A stretch of 64,000 nt of DNA from Rhodopirellula baltica (GTDB lineage Bacteria > Planctomycetota > Planctomycetia > Pirellulales > Pirellulaceae), in assembly GCA_002901265.1 (NCBI GenBank), contig PPHI01000001.1:62001-126000 (forward strand), in the 5' to 3' direction. Below, piece by piece: positions 26,490 to 35,300 of this stretch (its first letter is position 1; each line of letters starts with the position of its first letter). The position numbers were made by a program, and so were the translations under genes. Under the pieces are notes generated by a model. It was not told where the DNA came from. It ran no database searches and saw only the letters and a list, made by a program, of their open reading frames with translations.

Positions 26490-27068
26490 TCAGTATCCAC
26501 AGCCACCTCCGCAGGCGAGTGCTTCGTTCGGGCGAACCAGTCCGTCGTTTTGGACGGCCAGCGGAATGGCTCTGAGCTCGTAGACACAAGTGTCGGAGCG
26601 ATCGGGCTGAGCGGCGATTTCCGGATTGGCCAGCACCACATCGAACTGTCGCAGCCGATCGCCCCCTACCAACTTCGGATCAGTGAGCGTATCGCCGCAA
26701 ACGTATTCGAAATCCTCGACGCCGTGCAGAAAGCAGTTCATGCGGGCAATGGCCGACTCCAACTTCCGCATGGCGTCCTGAATCGCCTTGCCGACGTACC
26801 TGCCAGTTTCCCTCACGACGTTCCGGTGGGCGTCCTCGGGGATCACGAAGCAATGGTTCTCGGCAAACGAGGCGTAGTCTTCATCGCCATTCGACTCAGC
26901 CAACGCGAGGGTGTACTCTTCGTCGTACACATCACACATGCGTTTGAAGAAGAGTAGCGGAAAGATGTACGTCTTGTAATCTGCAGCGTCGACCGGCCCG
27001 CGAATGATGTTCGCGAACTCCCCAAGGTGAATGCACAGCGTTTGGAGTTCGAGGTCGTTGTCAGTCAC
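26490..27068 (-). pseudogene. hsdM remnant: type I restriction-modification methyltransferase with large internal deletion
   Basis: The N-terminus is the HsdM helical domain (IIRGPVDAADYKTYIFPLLFFKRMCDVYDEEY, then FVIPEDAHRNVV, AIQDAMRKLESA). It then jumps at ~26750 directly to IARMNCFLHGVEDFEYVCGDTL and FDVVLANPEI. The ~120 residues that normally lie between, including the SAM-binding DPxxGxGG motif, are absent, and the catalytic NPPF is NPEI. After that the frame is unrelated. The product cannot methylate DNA; a non-functional relic is the best reading. Start ATG 27068. Confidence 0.85.
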
Positions 27069-27243
27069 GGATATCGATTGCTAAGTTTTTGGTGTTGTCG
27101 GCTTTGTCTGTTCGTCGATCGTTGGCACTTCGTCGAGTTGGGCTTGCATGGCGTTGCCAATGTTTCGTTGAGTGAAGTCATTGCCCCCAAGACACGTTTA
27201 GTCATGAGGGGGGATTGTCCGCGTTGCTCGCAGTTGTTGTCAA

Positions 27244-27798
27244 TTAGTGGCAAGGCAACAAGAATGGCCGGCCGCCTTTCGACGGTCGGTGGTGAATCAT
27301 ACGAGGAGCGGTAGTGGCGTTTACGGTTCGAGCAGGCGGTCTTCGATTTTCGACAAGCGTTCCTGGAGGAGGGTTGCCCATCGTTTCGGAGGGCTCAAAC
27401 TTTGTTCGTAGGTCGCTCAAAGTTTTTACATAACTTGAAGCAGAATCATTTGTGGCGCACGCTCTCAGCTCGGAGAGCTGAGCGACAATGTCGCTCGGTT
27501 CTCCGAACCGAAGGCGCCTTGAGCAGCCACGTTGCCCAGTTGTCCCCACATTACTTGAAGCGGGATCAGTTGTGGGGCACGCTATCAGCTCGGAGAGCTG
27601 AGCGACAATGATTCCGTGAACGGTTACTGCTAGTTCGTGCTGGGCTTCGTTGAGCTGCTCGATGAACTTGTCGTACTCGGCGATCAACTCGTGGTCTTCG
27701 CAGGTTTGCCGCAAGTCGGCGAGTTCTTTGGTCCGGACGGGTGTTTTCCCGTCAAACATCTCGCGAACCGTTGCCGCGACTTTCTCCGGTTCGCTCAA
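27244..27798 (-). CDS. Hypothetical protein interrupted by short palindromic repeats (doubtful)
   Basis: 184-codon frame. Residues ~1-60 (MSEPEKVAATVREMFDG through FIEQLNEAQHELAVTV) look like a genuine charged, helical protein piece. The rest is translation of two copies of a 62-bp DNA repeat (VAQLSEL...CPTTDPASSNV and VAQLSELRACATNDSASSYV) and low-quality sequence. The likely history is a gene fragment into which repeats were inserted. I do not recognise the N-terminal part. Confidence 0.35.
   Translation of the reverse strand: MSEPEKVAATVREMFDGKTPVRTKELADLRQTCEDHELIAEYDKFIEQLNEAQHELAVTVHGIIVAQLSELIACPTTDPASSNVGTTGQRGCSRRLRFGEPSDIVAQLSELRACATNDSASSYVKTLSDLRTKFEPSETMGNPPPGTLVENRRPPARTVNATTAPRMIHHRPSKGGRPFLLPCH
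27429..27610. repeat. Array of short palindromes: two 62-bp direct repeats with 120-bp period
   Basis: Copy 1 (27429-27490) and copy 2 (27549-27610) match at most positions and lie exactly 120 bases apart. Each ends in CAGCTC-GGA-GAGCTG (27466-27480 and 27586-27600). Between them are GAGCGAC-AAT-GTCGCTC (27480-27496) and CGGTTC-TCC-GAACCG (27496-27510). So at least four stem-loops with 3-base loops are strung together, like REP/BIME elements. No transposase lies next to it. Confidence 0.75.
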
Positions 27799-27949
27799 AG
27801 GTCGGTCCTGATCCGTTTCGGTGAAGGCAAGCAGCTACCGCATCGTTTTGGTCACACCGTATTCTCGGGCAAGCGTTGAGTTTCGTCTCGTAAACTCCGC
27901 TACAATGACGGCTTGTCCGTCTCTCACCGATCCTGCCCGGAGTTTTACG

Positions 27950-28579
27950 ATGCGGCCAGCCCGTTTGCCGTTCCCTTTGAGGGACTCGTTTGTTGCGTTG
28001 GTGGCGTTTGGTCTGACGTTCGTAAACGCAGTCCGGGCCGCCGAGAATCCAGCGGACTCGATCGAACAGGCCGCCGCCGTGTTGGCGAAAGCCGACGTGC
28101 GAGCCGGTTTCTTTGTCGTGCTCGACAAGCAGGATCCCGAGTTTGCCAAGGCTCTCGGACGCAGCGATTCGGCACAGGTCCAGGTGTTGCTGAACGACGA
28201 AGCAGCGGTTGACCAAATGCGCCGGTTGATCCGAACTGGCGGTGACTATGGCGACGTGTCGGTCGATCGCTTCCCCGGCGAACAGCTTCCCTATGTCGAT
28301 AACATGGTCAATCTGTTGGTCGCCGAGTCGATGGCCGGTGTGACGATGGACGAAGTCATGCGGGTGCTGGTTCCCAATGGCGTCGCGCTGGTCAAGCAAG
28401 GTGACCAATGGGAACGGCATACCAAGCCACGCCCTGACAACATTGATGAGTGGACTCACTACCTGCATGACCCGACCGGCAATTCGGTCGCCCACGATGA
28501 TGTCGTCGCACCACCGCGTCACCTGCAGTGGGTCGCAGTCCCCGATGGTCGCGGCACCACGACCGGATGGCCAGTATGA
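27950..28579 (+). CDS. Secreted methyltransferase-like/PQQ/LamG giant protein, N-terminal part (frameshifted)
   Basis: ATG 27950 has GGAG 7 bases upstream and opens a signal peptide (RDSFVALVAFGLTFVNAVRA). Residues ~25-150 form a Rossmann-like domain resembling class I methyltransferases (VRAGFFVVLDKQDPEFAKAL, LPYVDNMVNLLVAESM, MRVLVPNGVALVK). RPDNIDEWTHYLHDPTGNSVAHDD then leads into a PQQ propeller. The frame breaks at ~28533: PPRHLQWV continues as a junk tail to 28579, whereas the family sequence (GRSPRWSRHHDRMAS) is in the next frame. One missing base would explain it. Confidence 0.75.
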   Translation: MRPARLPFPLRDSFVALVAFGLTFVNAVRAAENPADSIEQAAAVLAKADVRAGFFVVLDKQDPEFAKALGRSDSAQVQVLLNDEAAVDQMRRLIRTGGDYGDVSVDRFPGEQLPYVDNMVNLLVAESMAGVTMDEVMRVLVPNGVALVKQGDQWERHTKPRPDNIDEWTHYLHDPTGNSVAHDDVVAPPRHLQWVAVPDGRGTTTGWPV

Positions 28580-31500
28580 GCGCGCTCGTTTCCGCTGGCG
28601 GGCGAATGTTCTACATCATGGATGAAGGCAGCCGAATTTCGATTCAATTGCCTTCGAAATGGAAACTGATCGCACGCGACGCATTCAACGGCAGTGTGCT
28701 GTGGAAAAAAGATATCGCGACGTGGCAATCACATTTGTGGCCACTCAAGAGCGGCCCCAGCCAATTGGCACGTCGGTTGGTCTGTACCGACGACCGTGTT
28801 TACGCGACGCTCGGATACAACGATCCGCTGGTGGCACTCGATGCCGAAACTGGTGAAGTCTTGCAAGAGTACGCCGACAGTGACGCGACCGAAGAAATCA
28901 TCTCCACAGGTGATCTGCTGTTTTTGGTCGTCCGCAAAGGCGAGGCAGAACTGCAACACTACGCACCGCTGTTCGGGACCACCGGTGACCAAGCCCGTTC
29001 ACGAAGCATCTTTTGGAACGAAGAGCCACGAATCTTGATGGCCTTTGATGCGGCCAGCGGTGAGCGTCTGTGGTCAACGAAAACGGTGGTTTCGCCATTG
29101 TCGCTGTCGGCAAAGGACGGCAACGTGTTCTTTCACGACGGGGAGCAGATCGTTTGTTTGAATCAGCGCAGCGGTGAACGTGTTTGGGATAGCGAACCTG
29201 TCACACGACGTGATTCGTTTACGTTCAACTTTGGACCACGATTGGTGCTGCATGACGATGTCGTGTTGTATGCCGGTGGCGATGGCAAGTTGATCAGCTT
29301 GAACGCCAAGAGCGGCGAACGGCTTTGGGATGCCGATTTCCCCAACAGCGGCTATCAATCCCCGCAGGACTTGATGGTTGTCAACGGATTGGTCTGGCTG
29401 GCACCGCTGACCAGTGGCAAGGACTCGGGCGTCTATACCGGGCGTGATCCGAAGACCGGCGAAGTCAAAAAGTCATTTGCTCCCGATGTCGATACCTACT
29501 GGTTCCACCACCGTTGCTACATCGCCAAAGGCACCGATAACTTTTTGATGCCGTCGCGAACCGGGATCGAGTTTGTCAATCCTGACCAAGAACACTGGGA
29601 CATTCACCACTGGGTGCGCGGCGGTTGTTTGTATGGCGTGCTGCCGTGCAACGGTTTGACCTATGCACCGCCGCACAACTGTGCGTGTTATCCCGAAGCG
29701 AAGCTGTATGGGTTCAACGCTTTGGCACCCGTCGCGCCGACGCGTCCGATCCCAAGCGAAGTTCCCGAGGAAGGACGTCTATACAAAGGCGAGGCTTACG
29801 GCACTGCGCTACAGTCTGCTGATCTTGCGGCTGCGGATGCCGCCAACCGTGATGATTGGCCGACCTACCGACACGATTCCAATCGCAGCGGCACGACTGG
29901 CCGAACGATCGAGCCGAATCTGGAAACCAAATGGCGAGTCAACTTCGGCGGACGTTTAACATCACCGGTGATCGCCGATGGCAAAGTGTACGTCGCGCAA
30001 ATCGATGAACACACCTTGCACGCGATCGATGAAAACGACGGCCAAACGATCTGGTCCTTCACCGCCGGCGCACGGATCGATTCCCCGCCGACAGTGTCTC
30101 GCGGACGAGTCGTCTTCGGATGTGCTGACGGTCGAGTCTATTGTTTGACCGACGAAGGTGATTTGATTTGGCGCTATCGGGCTGCACCACTCGATCGTCG
30201 TGCAATGGCATACGAACAACTCGAGTCACTATGGCCGGTCCATGGCAGCGTGTTGATCCACGACGGATCGGTGTACTGTGTCGCGGGACGTTCGATTTTT
30301 ATTGACGGTGGATTGCGTTTGATCAAATTGGATCTCAGCACCGGCGAGCAACAGTTCGAGCGGATCCTGGACGAGACCAACCCAGAAACCGGGAACAACA
30401 TCCAAGAACGTTTGCAGATTTTGCAGATGCCTGTCGGACTGCCAGACATCTTGTCCACCGACGGACGGCACTTGTATATGAAGTCGCAAAAGTTTGACTT
30501 CGATGGGAACCGTTTGGAAATCGGTCCCAACTCCGGTGACTTCGCCACTCAAGCTTCGAAACAACGCGGCGAAGACGCACACATCTTTGCCCCGATGGGT
30601 TTCTTGGATGACACCTGGTTCCATCGATCTTATTGGGTGATGGGACAGAGCTTTGCCGGTGGACACGGTGGCTATTATCAAGCCGGTCGATTTGCACCCT
30701 CAGGCCGAATCCTGGTCAAAGGCAACGGGTACGTGTACGGCTATGGCCGCAAGCCACAGTACTTGCGCTGGACGACGGTGCTGGAGCACCAGTTGTTTGC
30801 CGCGGAACAAAACCCACCCGAAATCCCCGAAGACTTTGGACGAAAACAAGGTGGCGGGGCGAGTGTCCCGTCGGCATCGTTCCCGAAAACGGCCAGCCTG
30901 AATCCCGAAGGCAAACCGATCACCGTCGAAGCTTGGGTGACCACCGTGCGTCCCCAAGGAGTCGTGATCGCACGCGGGGGACCGACCGAAGGGTTCGCGA
31001 TCGCGCTGAAAGGCGGCAAGCCAGAATTTCACGTGCGTGTCAAAAAGGCGTTGACGACGATCACCGCTCCGAAGCGGATCATTGGTGGTTGGCACCATTT
31101 GGTTGGTGTGTTGGAATCGGATGGCAAGATGAAGCTTTACGTTGATGGTGAACGCGTTTCCGAAGGCGACGCCGGCGGAACCCTGGCCAGCGATCCTGCC
31201 CAGGGATTGGACGTTGGGGCTGACAGCATGTCTGCAGTCGGCGATTACGAATCACCCAGCCAGTTTGCCGGCGTGATCGATGAAGTGCGTTTGTACTTTT
31301 CGGCGGCGACCGACGAGCAGATCAGTCGTCGTTATGAAACCGGCAACGAGATTTCACCCGACGCGGTTCTCGCGGTCAGCTTTGATGACGGCACCGCTCG
31401 CGACCACAGCTTGCATCGCAACAGCGGCACCGTCGATGGTGGCAAAGTCGTTGACGGAAAGTTCGGCAAAGGGATCCAGTTCCCTGCCGCTAGGAACAAT

Positions 31501-31908
31501 CGTCAACAAGCAGCCGGCAACGCACGCCAAGGCAACAGCTTGGTCGATCCAAAGTGGGCAAAAGAAGTACCGATCTATGTCCGTGGAATGGTGTTGGCCG
31601 GGAACAAATTGTTTATCGTCGGCCCTCGCGATTCGATCAACGAAGAAGAGACGTTCAAGCAGCTGAGCGAAAGCGATCCGCAAGTTCAACAACTTCTTGC
31701 CGATCAAGACAAAATCCTGATGGGTGATGAAGGTGCAAAACTGCTAGCGGTCAACATCGACACCGGCAAGATCGAACAGAACTTGCCGATCGAGTCGCTG
31801 CCCAGTTGGGACGGATTGGCAGGAGCGGGCGGTCAGTTGTTTTTGTCCACAACCGACGGTGGCGTGATGTGTTTTGCGAGCCCCAAATCGACAGCCGAGA
31901 AGCAATGA
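28528..31908 (+). CDS. Secreted PQQ-like beta-propeller and LamG protein, main part
   Basis: Continuation of the frame begun at 27950; together they make one ~1,320-residue exported protein. Residues ~15-390 and ~440-700 here hold repeated propeller strands (AFNGSVLWKKDIATW, VYATLGYNDPLVALDAETGEVLQEY, KLISLNAKSGERLWDADF, LHAIDENDGQTIWSF). Residues ~795-1000 form a concanavalin/LamG domain (ITVEAWVTTVRPQGVVIARGG, GGWHHLVGVLESDGKMKLYVDGERV). A last propeller strand (KLLAVNIDTGKIEQNL) follows. Such proteins are widespread in planctomycetes and of unknown function. The stop overlaps the next gene as ATGA, so it heads an operon with the ABC transporter genes. Confidence 0.85.
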   Translation: MGRSPRWSRHHDRMASMSALVSAGGRMFYIMDEGSRISIQLPSKWKLIARDAFNGSVLWKKDIATWQSHLWPLKSGPSQLARRLVCTDDRVYATLGYNDPLVALDAETGEVLQEYADSDATEEIISTGDLLFLVVRKGEAELQHYAPLFGTTGDQARSRSIFWNEEPRILMAFDAASGERLWSTKTVVSPLSLSAKDGNVFFHDGEQIVCLNQRSGERVWDSEPVTRRDSFTFNFGPRLVLHDDVVLYAGGDGKLISLNAKSGERLWDADFPNSGYQSPQDLMVVNGLVWLAPLTSGKDSGVYTGRDPKTGEVKKSFAPDVDTYWFHHRCYIAKGTDNFLMPSRTGIEFVNPDQEHWDIHHWVRGGCLYGVLPCNGLTYAPPHNCACYPEAKLYGFNALAPVAPTRPIPSEVPEEGRLYKGEAYGTALQSADLAAADAANRDDWPTYRHDSNRSGTTGRTIEPNLETKWRVNFGGRLTSPVIADGKVYVAQIDEHTLHAIDENDGQTIWSFTAGARIDSPPTVSRGRVVFGCADGRVYCLTDEGDLIWRYRAAPLDRRAMAYEQLESLWPVHGSVLIHDGSVYCVAGRSIFIDGGLRLIKLDLSTGEQQFERILDETNPETGNNIQERLQILQMPVGLPDILSTDGRHLYMKSQKFDFDGNRLEIGPNSGDFATQASKQRGEDAHIFAPMGFLDDTWFHRSYWVMGQSFAGGHGGYYQAGRFAPSGRILVKGNGYVYGYGRKPQYLRWTTVLEHQLFAAEQNPPEIPEDFGRKQGGGASVPSASFPKTASLNPEGKPITVEAWVTTVRPQGVVIARGGPTEGFAIALKGGKPEFHVRVKKALTTITAPKRIIGGWHHLVGVLESDGKMKLYVDGERVSEGDAGGTLASDPAQGLDVGADSMSAVGDYESPSQFAGVIDEVRLYFSAATDEQISRRYETGNEISPDAVLAVSFDDGTARDHSLHRNSGTVDGGKVVDGKFGKGIQFPAARNNRQQAAGNARQGNSLVDPKWAKEVPIYVRGMVLAGNKLFIVGPRDSINEEETFKQLSESDPQVQQLLADQDKILMGDEGAKLLAVNIDTGKIEQNLPIESLPSWDGLAGAGGQLFLSTTDGGVMCFASPKSTAEKQ

Positions 31909-32930
31909 TGCAATTGAACCATCGTCGTTCCGTTCGTTGGGCAACTAATCGAGTCGCGATCGTTGCCATTGCCTTGATCGGCAATTTTGTTTCGTCGGCC
32001 AGTGCTTGCAACATTCCGGTGTTCCGTTACGCACTCGAACGGTGGCAGCCCGATAACGTCGAAATCATTGTGTTTGGTGCCGGTGGCCACACGGATGCAT
32101 CCGCGTCACCGCTTCAGCGTTTGCAGCAGTTGTCACAGGGGCCGAATGCGTCTTTAAACGCCAAAATCGTTCAGCTGGATCCGTCCGATTCATTGCCGCA
32201 GCCCTACGCGGGAGTTTGGGCCAAAGTCAAAGACGATGTGACCGAACTGCCGTATGTGGTGGTGCAAACCAAAGTCGGGCAAGGACGTGTCGCAACGCAT
32301 CTGCAAGGAAGCCTTGGTGAGATTGATCTGAATCGAGTCATTGAATCGCCCGCTCGGAACGAGCTCCAACAACGATTGCTGGCCGGGCACAGCATTGTGT
32401 GGTTGATGATTCGGTCGAAGGATGCCGCTAAGAACGCCTTGGCAAAAGACATGCTTGAGAAAGCATTCAAGACGCTTGAGTCCGAAGTCGAAATTCCGGA
32501 GGGCGTCGGATTGCCGGGGTCGGAGTTGTATGCCGATGTACCGCTCGTCGTTCGTTTCAGTATTTTGGAAATCGATCCGGATGACGAACAGGAACAGTTT
32601 CTGTTGGATCTGTTGACCGGGATCCGCAGCGACGCGACTGGTCAAAGCGAGCCGCTTTTGGTGCCGGTGTTCGGTCGCGGTCGAGCGCTGGAGGTTTTGG
32701 CCGCTGATCAGACGACACCGACAATGATTCAGGAACTGACAAAGTTCCTAGCCGGTGCATGCTCCTGTCAGGTGAAGGAACAAAACCCAGGGTTTGACCT
32801 GATGATCCGTTGTGATTGGGAAGGCGAATTGTTCGGCGGGTTTGAAAATCGGCCTCCGGATCGGTCCGCCGAAGAAGGGCTCAATCGGCAACCGACGTTG
32901 GTGCCGATTCCACCAGGACGCAAAAAGTAA
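31905..32930 (+). CDS. Secreted protein with CNIPVFRYALERW signature, unknown function
   Basis: 341 residues; ATG overlaps the stop of the PQQ/LamG gene. Signal peptide (VAIVAIALIGNFVSSASA) then ACNIPVFRYALERWQPDNVEIIVF right at the mature N-terminus, a signature that recurs in planctomycete secreted proteins. The middle part (NELQQRLLAGHSIVWLMIRS, KDMLEKAFKTLESEVEIPEGV) may be thioredoxin-like. The C-terminus has GACSCQVKEQNPGFDLMIRCDWEGELFGG. Seven bases separate it from the ModA-like gene, so it belongs to the same operon. I cannot assign a reaction. Confidence 0.75.
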   Translation: MMQLNHRRSVRWATNRVAIVAIALIGNFVSSASACNIPVFRYALERWQPDNVEIIVFGAGGHTDASASPLQRLQQLSQGPNASLNAKIVQLDPSDSLPQPYAGVWAKVKDDVTELPYVVVQTKVGQGRVATHLQGSLGEIDLNRVIESPARNELQQRLLAGHSIVWLMIRSKDAAKNALAKDMLEKAFKTLESEVEIPEGVGLPGSELYADVPLVVRFSILEIDPDDEQEQFLLDLLTGIRSDATGQSEPLLVPVFGRGRALEVLAADQTTPTMIQELTKFLAGACSCQVKEQNPGFDLMIRCDWEGELFGGFENRPPDRSAEEGLNRQPTLVPIPPGRKK

Positions 32931-32937
32931 CCGTCTG

Positions 32938-34455
32938 ATGAATCGAACCTACCTTTGGATGCTCGGCTCGGGGTTGCTGGTTGCCGGATTGGTCTATGTC
33001 ATGGGCAATTCCGGCGGCAGCCTCGCTTCGCGACAAACCGAATCTGAGAACGGGCACAATGCGTCGGTGATGTTGTTCTGTGCCGCAAGCAACCGAGCGG
33101 TGATGGAATCGGTCCGCCAACGCTACCAAGACGAATACGGCGTCGAAGTCGAAGTCCAATACGGACCTTCGCAAACGTTGCTTTCGTCGATCGAAGTTGC
33201 CGGGCAAGGCGATTTGTTCTTGCCGGCTGACGATAGCTATCTGGAATTGGCAGATGAAAAAGGGCTTGTTGCCGAGACGCTTCCGCTCGCGAAAATGCGT
33301 GCGGTGGTTGTCGTCGCAAAAGACAACCCGAAAGGGATTCGTTCGATCGAGGATTTGCAACGCGAAGACATTCGATTGGTATTAGCGAATCCAGAAACCG
33401 CGGCGATCGGCAAGGTCACCAAACGCGTGCTGCAGTCACAAGGCCTTTGGGCAGGTCTCGAATCAAAAGCGGCTACGTTACGAGCGACCGTTAACGAAGT
33501 CGCCAGCGATGTCGCGATCGGTGCCGCCGATGCGGGAATCGTTTACGACGCTGTCTTAAAAACGTTCGAAGACGTCGATTACGTCGTGATCGACGAACTC
33601 AGCGATGCTGCCTCTGACATTGCGATTGGCGTGATTGGATCGTCGAAGCAGCCCGCCGCCGCATTGCACTTCGCACGCTATGTCACCGCCCGAGATCGCG
33701 GATTGCAGGAATATGGCAAGTTCGGCTTTACTGTTGATGGCGGTGACCGGTGGGCCGACACGCCGGAGCTGTCCGTGTTTGCCGGTTCGATGTTGCGGCC
33801 TGCGATCGAAGAGACGATTCAAGCGTTCGAACAGCGTGAAGGCGTCAAAGTGAATCGAGTTTATAACGGTTGTGGCATCCTGGTTGCGCAGATGAAAGCG
33901 GGACAAAAGCCAGATGCCTACTTCGCTTGTGACTTAGAGTTCATGAATCAAGTTCACGATCTCTTTCCCGAGCCAGTTCCGGTCAGCAACAACGAATTGG
34001 TAATCATGGTGCAGAAGGGAAATCCGAAGAACATTCACTCGCTAAAGGATTTGTCTCGCGAAGGTTTGCGTGTCGGAATTGGCCATGAAAAGCAATGTGC
34101 AATGGGATGGATCACGCAAAATACCTTCCGCGAAGGTGGTGTCACGGCCGAAGTCATGCCCAACGTGACGGTGCAAACGCCGACCGGTGACATGTTGGTC
34201 AATCAATTGCAAACCGGATCATTAGACGCGGCAGTCGCCTACCTGAGCAACGCTGCCGGGGCATCCGAGTTCTTGGATGCGATCCGCATCGAAGGGATCG
34301 AGTGCAGTATTGCGACGCAGCCCTGGGCCGTGTCAAAGGAATCGGAGTACCCACAGTTGGCCAGTCGCCTGTTTCGCAAAATTTCTAGTGCCGATTCACG
34401 CGATATCTTTGCCGCTGAAGGGTTCCGTTGGCGATTGGATTCGGCTGGTCCATGA
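32938..34455 (+). CDS. Tandem two-domain ModA-like periplasmic binding protein
   Basis: 505 residues. An N-terminal hydrophobic segment (YLWMLGSGLLVAGLVYVMG) serves as signal or anchor. Two complete ModA-type domains follow: residues ~40-280 (MLFCAASNRAVMESVRQRYQDEYG, GQGDLFLPADDSYLELADEKGL) and ~283-500 (LSVFAGSMLRPAIEETIQAFEQREG, GQKPDAYFACDLEFM). Usual ModA is a single ~250-residue domain. The oxyanion-binding GSSG turn is GPSQ in the first and NGCG in the second, so ligands may differ. It is followed by a coupled permease and ATPase, which makes it the binding component of that importer; molybdate or tungstate is likely, not proven. Confidence 0.85.
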   Translation: MNRTYLWMLGSGLLVAGLVYVMGNSGGSLASRQTESENGHNASVMLFCAASNRAVMESVRQRYQDEYGVEVEVQYGPSQTLLSSIEVAGQGDLFLPADDSYLELADEKGLVAETLPLAKMRAVVVVAKDNPKGIRSIEDLQREDIRLVLANPETAAIGKVTKRVLQSQGLWAGLESKAATLRATVNEVASDVAIGAADAGIVYDAVLKTFEDVDYVVIDELSDAASDIAIGVIGSSKQPAAALHFARYVTARDRGLQEYGKFGFTVDGGDRWADTPELSVFAGSMLRPAIEETIQAFEQREGVKVNRVYNGCGILVAQMKAGQKPDAYFACDLEFMNQVHDLFPEPVPVSNNELVIMVQKGNPKNIHSLKDLSREGLRVGIGHEKQCAMGWITQNTFREGGVTAEVMPNVTVQTPTGDMLVNQLQTGSLDAAVAYLSNAAGASEFLDAIRIEGIECSIATQPWAVSKESEYPQLASRLFRKISSADSRDIFAAEGFRWRLDSAGP

Positions 34456-35300
34456 GTTCGACGGAAACAAAGGTCCCCAGTCATCAACGACGGAACCGGC
34501 AAAGAAGCGATGCGCCGTTCTTTTTCGTGATGGGGGGAATCTCGGCGACATTCATCACGCTGATTGTCTTGTTGTTGGTTGCCGATTTGCGATTCACGTC
34601 GCTATCGGATTTTCATGCCGCACTAGTCAAGCCGGAGATCCAAGCGGCAATGCGATTGACGATCGCCAGTTGCACCGTTGCGGCGATTCTGTCCCTTTGG
34701 GTTGCGGTACCGCTTGGGTATCTACTCAGCCGCTATCGATTCCCGCTTCGTTGGCTGATCGACACGATCGTCGACATCCCGATTGTGCTGCCCCCATTGG
34801 TCTTGGGGCTCAGTCTGCTGATTCTGTTTCATCAAAAAATTGGCGACTGGCAACTCGAGAGTTTTCTTGGTGATCTTGGTTTTTCGGTGACGTACCGTTG
34901 GCCGGCGGTGGTGCTGGCGCAATTCTCGGTCGCTTGTGCCTTTGCGGTCCGAACGATGCGGGTGACGTTTGACCAAATCGATCCACGGACCGAGGACGTC
35001 GCCCGAACGCTCGGTTGCACTCGCGGTCAAGCATTCATGAACGTGACGCTACCGCAAGCACGCAGGGGCATGATCGCCGCGACGACGATTGCTTGGGCAA
35101 GGTCGCTGGGCGAGTTCGGTCCGATCTTGGTGTTTGCCGGTGCGACGCGGATGCGGACCGAAGTGCTCTCGACGACCGTCTTTTTGGAATTGAGTGTCGG
35201 CGAGCTCGACTCGGCGGTCGCGGTCTCATTGCTGATGGTCGCGATGGCAATCGTCGTGTTGTTGATTTTGCGTTTGCTGGGCACAGGTTTGAACACGTGA
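34452..35300 (+). CDS. modB: Molybdate-type ABC transporter permease (ModB)
   Basis: 282-residue inner-membrane permease. The start ATG overlaps the binding-protein stop as ATGA. About six transmembrane helices are visible. The cytoplasmic EAA loop is VARTLGCTRGQAFMNVTLPQARRG, and the helix WARSLGEFGPILVFAG is characteristic of ModB/CysT-type permeases. It forms a channel dimer with ModC. An in-frame start at 34428 would add eight residues but breaks the tight overlap. Confidence 0.88.
   Translation: MSSTETKVPSHQRRNRQRSDAPFFFVMGGISATFITLIVLLLVADLRFTSLSDFHAALVKPEIQAAMRLTIASCTVAAILSLWVAVPLGYLLSRYRFPLRWLIDTIVDIPIVLPPLVLGLSLLILFHQKIGDWQLESFLGDLGFSVTYRWPAVVLAQFSVACAFAVRTMRVTFDQIDPRTEDVARTLGCTRGQAFMNVTLPQARRGMIAATTIAWARSLGEFGPILVFAGATRMRTEVLSTTVFLELSVGELDSAVAVSLLMVAMAIVVLLILRLLGTGLNT

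Noticed and set aside
27429-27610. CRISPR array
   Set aside because: Only two long units with different internal palindromes; no regular short repeats with unique spacers and no cas genes.
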